This document shows positions 57,546 to 64,000 of a stretch of DNA of 64,000 nt, one piece after another; positions within the stretch are counted from its first letter, which is position 1, and each line of letters starts with the position of its first letter. Source of the DNA: Zeus faber (Eukaryota > Chordata > Actinopteri > Zeiformes > Zeidae); assembly GCA_960531495.1 (NCBI GenBank), contig OY482862.1:18078267-18142266 (forward strand), in the 5' to 3' direction. The notes beneath the pieces are model-generated. The model was not told the origin of the DNA and made no database searches. It saw nothing but the letters and a program-made list of their open reading frames with translations. Position numbers and translations under genes: made by a program.

Positions 57546-59362
57546 TCCCCTCTCCTTCACTACTGTCCTAGGAAACTATAAATGGGTGTAAAGATTCTCG
57601 GCTGTTCGCTACTTATCTGCCACTGGCCTCCACTGGTGGGAGCTGAAGCTGTCACAAGTGCCACCCAATACAAGTTGCCGCAAAGTGTGATATCATAAAT
57701 ATAGTGATACTGGCTAAAATAGGTGATATTAGGGCTGTGACCGTCATGAGAGCTTAGCCGATTCCTTGTCATAAATATTTGCGGTATTAAACAAATTAAT
57801 TGTATTTTTTTGTTAATTTTGTGTCACTATTAAAGTACAAGCCTTTAATAGTATAATATAATATAAATGTATTATAAATAATACATATTCTCCTCATAAA
57901 GAAGGTGACATGCTGATATTGATATTGGACATTTGGACAGACACATTCAGGTACAACCAACCAAAAAATATGCAAATTCACCTAATTCACATTTTAGTAA
58001 TGTGATAACTGCTTTCTAACATTGGCTCATAGTACAATGATTGAATGACGGCAAACTGAAGGTTTTAAAGCTACACTGTAAAACAGCATATGGGTGAGCT
58101 TGTATTGGCTGATAATAAAAACTTTAGGGCTCAGCAGTGAAAATATTTTAGGGCTCAGCATATTGTCCATTCAAATACCGCTTAAAAAAAAAAAGAAAAA
58201 GAAATTAAAGCTTCATGTGGGCTTTGTCTGATATAAGGAGAACCTAGCTGCTCAATGACTTAGGACCCAGCCTCAACAGGACTATCAATTCCCTGCTGTC
58301 TGAAAAATACCCATCTGATACATAATTAATGGGTTAAAGCCTCCAAGGAAATGATCCATCATCTGTCGTCATATTTATTTTGTAAACATATTTAGAATAT
58401 TACATACTATATCAACACATACTGTAATTATTGACCAATAGTGAATTTTGTTGGATAGCTAATGTTAAGTTGCTGGTAAAGTTGTGTAACCTCTGCAGGG
58501 GGCTTCAAGTAAACATAGGAAGGTGAAACATTGAAGCCCAATTAAAGATGGAGTTATGATAATGAGTCTCTCCTACAGACAATTTAAATGCAGACACTAG
58601 GGGGAGGGGAAACTCACATTCAATTCTGGATCTTGATCATATCAAAAGCAATGAGTTTCCTTTTTCTAATGAAAATGGAAACTGAAAACATCATTGGAAA
58701 ACAAGTTTCAAATCTGGTTGGTCAGGACAACTGACAGATACTGCTTGCAGGGGGGAAATTGGGGTCACAGCATTGTGACGATCACTTTGAGAAGTAATGA
58801 TCCAGCTGCCAAGCCAGCCTGACAGCTATGAGCATTTATTAGCAGCAAAATACCTGTAATGAAAACAAATATGCACAATAAGTATGAAATGCAACAGCTT
58901 TATATAATTTATATGATAACAAAACCAAAGCTAATCAGTACAACTGCAAATGAGAACACTAATTATCATTACCAGGCCTTTGATAAACAGATGCAGAGCT
59001 TGGTTTGTTTCTGCCACAGGAAGTAAATATGCCTGTTCCCCCTCAACAATGCATTGTTATGTAGTGCCATGAGTTTATTTTATGTGGGAAATAGTGTAAA
59101 CTTTGAATAAATCTGTCTAAGAGACTCCAGAGGGGAAAACCCCAAGGAAAGAGACAATGCCCTATTCTTTGGCCGACCTCAACGTTTTCCTTGGGGTTTG
59201 AATCTTGAAAAGATGCTTGCCTCGTAGCTTTCATAACATCAGGCTTATGCCCTTTTCTGAAAGCTTTTTATGGGCTGGAATCTCCAGTTTTGAAACAGGC
59301 CATGGTGCCATGAGATGAATACCTCATGGACTTACCTACTGGCTCACAAAATAACGTAGATT

Positions 59363-60620
59363 GTGACGAGCTCCAAAAGTTGGTCTAACAGCCCGAGTGA
59401 AATTAAAATGCACTTTTGTGAAATAATCAACATACATATGTCAGGAAATCTATGGAAATCTCTCAAACAGCTTGGCTACAGTAGATGTCTGAAAACAAAA
59501 ACCAGTAACATCCGTTTAAACATGGTGAACAAGGATACAACAGATAAAAAGGAGGTGGCGGACAGTCTCAATAATTATTTTACATAATTTGCCAGCAGGC
59601 TAGTTGAATAGCTCCCGGGCCAGACAAGACAATATGGAGAGAATCATGTGCATCGGTGCTACTCTCAGCAAGGGGTTCAAGCTGATGTCTTATCCTTGAC
59701 ACAGGTGTCCGAGGAAGTTGTGCTTGACATGCTTATTGCTCCAAAGCAACTGGTGTTGATAATGTTCCAGCTCGATTAGTAAGTGTTGCCGCTGAAATCA
59801 TTACATCATGCATCACCCATATTGTAAATCTGTCTGTTGAGCAAGTTCTTAAGCGCAATGGTCTTAAACTTGCTAGTGAACCCCCTCTACAAGAAAGGTC
59901 GTAAACTTCAACACGGAAACTAATGCCATTTCTATCTTGTGTACTCTGTCTAGGACCATTGAGAAGATCGTTTTTAATCAGATTAACAATGTCCCGTCCT
60001 CGTACAATTTTCAATATAAATTTCAGTCTGGCTTTCGAAAATCCCACTCCACCAACACCTGTTCATTGTATGACTACATCAGAAGGGAGGTGGAGAAAGC
60101 AATTTGGTATGGCAATGTTAGATCTACAGAAGGCATTTGATACAGTTGATCATGCTATTTTATTGTCCAAACTGAAAGTTGATGATTCATGATTTAATGA
60201 CTCAGCAGTCAGATGGGTTAGGTCTTATCTCAAAGATAGGAAGCAGGTGGTTGATGTTGGTGGGACAACGTTATATCCTAGGTCTATAGAATTTGGGGTC
60301 CCACAAGGGAGTGTACTCGGACCACTCCCTTTTCTCTCATTTATAAATGACCTGAAGTCTGTCACTTCATGTGAACTCTTTTTATATGCAGATGACTCTG
60401 CAGTACTATTTTCTCATAAACGCTGAGTGCGGAACATCTCAATGTCAGCAGGTGGATGACTGCTTACAGGTTGTCACTCCATTGAGGAAAAACGGAATCC
60501 ATATAGTTTGGGTCAATAATAAAATTGAAAGGGTCCCCTGGTTTTAATGCTATAGGTGACAGTGTGCTTGCAGCTAAGGACTCAGTAAATTCGTTAATTC
60601 GTAAATAGAAAAAGTTAGAG
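59363..60620 (+). mobile_element. Non-LTR retrotransposon (LINE) reverse transcriptase relic
   Basis: Plus-strand pieces of a jockey/CR1/Rex-group reverse transcriptase are readable in order. They are TSNIRLNMVNKDTTDKKEVA with DSLNNYF, then VDNVPARLVSVAAEIITSC-type text near 59755, then LCTLSRTIEKIVFNQINNVP, FQSGFRKSHSTNTCSLYDY, MAMLDLQKAFDTVDHAILLS, WVRSYLKDRKQVVDVGGTT, FGVPQGSVLGPLPF and LYADDSAVLF. The catalytic YADD at about 60388 is intact. Breaks include an in-frame TGA at 60190-60192, a TGA at 60424-60426 and at least one frameshift near 60105. Endonuclease and 3' tail not recognised. Confidence 0.85.
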
Positions 60621-61237
60621 TTAATAGAAAGGGTCAGTTATTTGTAAGCATGTGACAAGTATATGAAAATTAATTAAGGACATGGGTTGGGTTTGGGTTT
60701 TGTTCATAAAAAAAACTCTAAACTAGCCCAGATACATACATTTTTTTCAACAAAAAATAAGAGTAAACAAAAACAAAAAAAAAAAAAAAAAGCCCCAGAT
60801 CCATTCAACTGTCATTCCCATCATGCATTAAAGCCCTCGAAAATAATATGATAACATTGATCAAAAACACAACTACGTTTTGGGTCCTCTATGTATCGCC
60901 CATGGAACGTGCTGTTCCGGGGAACTAGGTCTCCAGGAAAGGGGACTGTTTCTATATTGGTGGTCATTTTTTGTTTCTTTATGGTCTGGGATGCCTGTTT
61001 CAGAGTCCTTTTTATTCTTTTATTATATTTTTAGTTTTTTTTCTCTGCTTGGTTGGGGGGGGGGGGGTAGACTTCTGGCCTCAGTTTGGTATTTGGGGTA
61101 TGTGGCGTGGGGGTGGTGTGATTTAAGCAGCCACAAATGCCTTGGCTCTAGTTAATTGGGCCCAGGAGCAGGGCTGGCTGTGCACCTGCTGTTCATCAGA
61201 GCAATCGATGAACACAGGTTAAAATCACTCATCTGCA

Positions 61238-61632
61238 CACACACAGGGAGAGCCTTAGTCATGATGTCGATCTGCTCCTGGATTGTTACATCTTGGCCCT
61301 CTCTTCAATAAAATGGTCTCCAACTTCATCGCCTGTGTCGCTGGAGTCTGGTAAAAGCCACTTGGGTGGCGTGTGGCAGGGGAACTGCTCCAATCTGCGT
61401 TACCAAAAATATTAAATTTATATTTGTTTTAGCTTTCCGCAACAGCTAAAACTCCCATGCCAACACACACAGGGGAGCCCTTGCCATGACATGTTTTCCA
61501 TCTACTCCAGGCTTGTTCCACTTTGCCCACTCTCTACAATAAACTGGTGTGTTTTGAACATCTCTGCCTGTGTCTCTGTGTCGGAGGGCCCTGAAAATGC
61601 CACTCGGCTGGCATGTGGCAGGCAGCTCTGCC
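61238..61632. repeat. Two diverged tandem copies of a 160-bp unit with AATAAA
   Basis: Copy 1 (about 61238-61392) and copy 2 (about 61468-61632) share cacacacaggg-type starts, ctctcttcaataaaatgg / ctctctacaataaactgg, cgcctgtgtcgctg / tgcctgtgtctctg, and gtggcgtgtggcagg / gctggcatgtggcagg. Each has an AATAAA. It may derive from a retroelement end region, but no coding parts are visible, so it stays unclassified. Confidence 0.5.
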
Positions 61633-61949
61633 ACAATTACCAATCACTTGGACTGAAATTAGTCTAAACTGAATTTGATTCCTTCCTTTGAAGAACAGTA
61701 ATGTGACAGATGCTGTATAATTGATGAAACCCTAGGCGTTCAGCGCATGTGAGTTTTATGAAAATCATTACTAGCAGGGCAAAAATACAGAACTATTTCC
61801 ACAACTCATTTAAGAATGCTACAGACTGACATGCATGTATTGATATTACCCGCTTATTCCTGTTCATGGACACGAAGGGCTAGAGACCTACAGGAATAAA
61901 GCCAGAGGACCCACTGAATGAGATGCCAGACATCACCCAAGATGGGAAT

Positions 61950-62006
61950 CAAACTCAAGTCTGCGAGACAGCAGTGCTACCCACCGTGGCACACAAAGGT
62001 AAAAAT
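61950..62006 (-). mobile_element. tRNA-like SINE or repeat head, degenerate
   Basis: The minus strand reads gtgtgccacggtgggtagca and ctgctgtctcgcag, then gagtttgattccca. This is the common fish 'cacggtgggtagcac' repeat head with a decayed B box (GTTTGATTCCC). Confidence 0.4.
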
Positions 62007-63749
62007 TACCATTCCACACGTTTGATCAGGACTTGCTGGGCATGCACTACCTATGGACTAATCACAAAAGCAGACTATTTTCAATCAGTTGCATGCCAGG
62101 AAAGGAGCCCTAACATTTTTGAGATGTAAACATCTGCTTGCCGTCAATAGCCTAATGTAATGCACAATTTCCATTTGGGTTTAAATGCTTATATGTTGGC
62201 ATTATCTTCAGCAATATATAACAACAAGTGAGCCTATCAATCTGCAGACTGGTCTTCAGCCATGAACAGATGGACTACTACTTATATGGGAAGGGCTTGC
62301 CAACACCAATGTTTAACATTGTGCAGCAACAAAAGATGTCGTAACCATATCTATGTATCAGGTAGAACTTAGGTAAATTCTATACCACAGAAAGCCTGAA
62401 GCAAACAGTCTAACTGAGCTGTGGTTATGACGCTTATGCATGTTTAGTTGTAGGCAACAATCTTTGCTGCTTACTCCATTATAAGTATAAAAGTAAGTAA
62501 GTATTTCCTACAAAAAAAAAGCAGAGTGAATCGAACCTGTTTACTTAAGCACAAAAATAAACCTGTAAGTATGTTTATTGTGGTTGTGGGCTTTTCAGTG
62601 CTACAACCAGAACAATAATCACCACCTATAGCATCTAAACCAATGAATAGACCCAATGAGTCAACGCCGGTTTTGAACCTCTACTCTCAGATTAAAAATG
62701 TTACATAGATTTTAACTATCAGACAATATAAAGCACATCCGGATTAAACATCAACTCACTTTTAGAGTAGAACTGTACACAACCCCTGTGTGGTGTCAAA
62801 ACATTACAAGTTGATATTCACACGGTAATTGTTTCATCAGCATCAAATTATACCAATGTAACTACTACTCCCCCATCTTATTTATATGTTTTTAAAAAAG
62901 GTTGACATTTTATTTGTAGCACCAAAATAGTGTTGATCATGAACATATATTTTTTGTCATCTTGTCATCTCTTAACATATAACAATAAACAGTAAACCGC
63001 CATCTTTACCGCCTGCTGCACTATACAATTAGTCTTCCATATCTCATACTAGCCTGGAGATATGGAAAGACATCGGACTTGTCTGGAACCACTTTGTTAT
63101 ACAAATAACTATGGAGCGAAAAAAAAAAACGTAAACAAAACATCATTATCCTTTACCTCAGGAAGTTTATAGGCAAGTGTGAAAGAGCTGCCCTGGCGAT
63201 GCACTGACAGAGGAATGGGAAAGGAAGAAAAGAAAGAAAGGGGAAAGGGGAGGAGATGGGGAGCGCCGTGAAAAGACTGGGCCCGCGGAGCTTTCTGGGC
63301 TCTATCCCTGCTGAGAAAACCATCGGACCCGCGCTCATTAGCAGCTGGAGTTCCATTACCCAAACACTTAAGTACGTTTAATGAACACTTGATGAGCACA
63401 TGCATCCAACTTCCCCATCAGAGTTCAGAAGTATGCCGATGACGTGCCCCCTTGAAGCACCCAGTTATTTATTTTTTCCCCTGAAGATTCCAAAGCCACT
63501 TTACTACTTGGAGGGGAAGTAAGTACAGTGGGGAGTGTAGGTTAAAGGAGGTAGTGTTGAAATGGTTTCCGGGTGAAGTAAGAAGGGGTAAAAAATTCCC
63601 CATGGGTGTAGACTTGACACATACGATGGTATGGCACGCTCAACAGTACGATAGATGATGATACAATCTAGTGGAAGTGTGTCAAATGTTGAAGCTTTAT
63701 ATAATTATGGCTTCCCAGTAATGCTTGGATTCACAGAGTAAATTGGACC

Positions 63750-63890
63750 CCAGGTCATTTGATGTGTAGAGGTGGAAATCTTTGAGGATCTCACAATTTG
63801 ATTTTGATTCTTGGGTCACGATTTGATTTAAAATCGATTCTCGATTCATCACGATTCTGATTCTCGATTCGATCATTTTAACTTTTGAGG
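63750..63890. repeat. ATCGAT-rich dispersed repeat
   Basis: Reads tcacgatttgatttaaaatc, gattctcgattcatcacg and tctcgattcgatcatt; same type as 41800-41890. Confidence 0.5.
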
Positions 63891-64000
63891 TTATACATCC
63901 CAATCCCAAAAAAGAAGAAAATATTACACACGCACAATCAAAAAAACCTTAGCCTTGAATAAATTGGATTTACTTATACTTCACATTTAACTATGGAAAT

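Overview
This is vertebrate nuclear DNA, most likely from a ray-finned (teleost) fish. It has split genes with consensus GT-AG splice sites, very dense (CA)n, (GA)n and (AT)n microsatellites, fish-type tRNA-derived SINEs, Tc1-like elements of the common fish type with CACCGATCAGCCA ends, several MITE-like elements and two non-LTR retrotransposon fragments. Nothing bacterial, no CRISPR array and no operon is present.

One host gene dominates: a 13-exon internal piece of tanc1 (tetratricopeptide, ankyrin and coiled-coil scaffold protein 1) on the minus strand, running from about 48.9 kb down to 4.3 kb. I located each exon by reading across splice sites. All 12 junctions keep phase, and the joined exons give about 962 codons without a stop. 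In order they encode the Ser-rich N-terminal region, the linker before the NTPase, the P-loop (Walker A GSVGYGKT), Walker B (IILIDG), the helical/winged-helix part of the STAND-type NTPase, and the first ankyrin repeats. The first exon or exons (start codon, promoter) lie upstream of or unseen in 48.9-64 kb. The remaining ankyrin repeats, the TPRs and the C-terminus lie beyond position 1. Recalled human TANC1 is a closer match than TANC2 in several diagnostic stretches, so the call is tanc1. Whether it is the a or b duplicate cannot be told.

The rest is intron and 5' flank or first introns, heavily colonised by repeats. 1-4.3 kb: a MITE with 12-bp inverted ends. 10.9-12.1 kb: a 1.2-kb element with long inverted ends and internal tandem units. 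24.3-40.8 kb: a 16.6-kb intron with Tc1-like remnants, a hairpin-forming (AT)n palindrome, a fresh SINE with target-site duplications, a long (GA)n tract and a diverged tandem repeat. 41.2-46.6 kb: a LINE fragment nested in another repeat, another Tc1 remnant, a SINE and one copy of a young foldback element. 48.9-64 kb: long (GA)n tracts, the complete foldback element, a Tc1 end and a decayed LINE reverse transcriptase.

The most notable biology is the contact between microsatellites and tanc1 splice sites. A roughly 110-bp (TG)n tract abuts one 3' splice site, a roughly 150-bp (CT)n tract abuts another, and one exon is bracketed by TG-rich and CA-rich tracts. I found no convincing undescribed multi-gene system.
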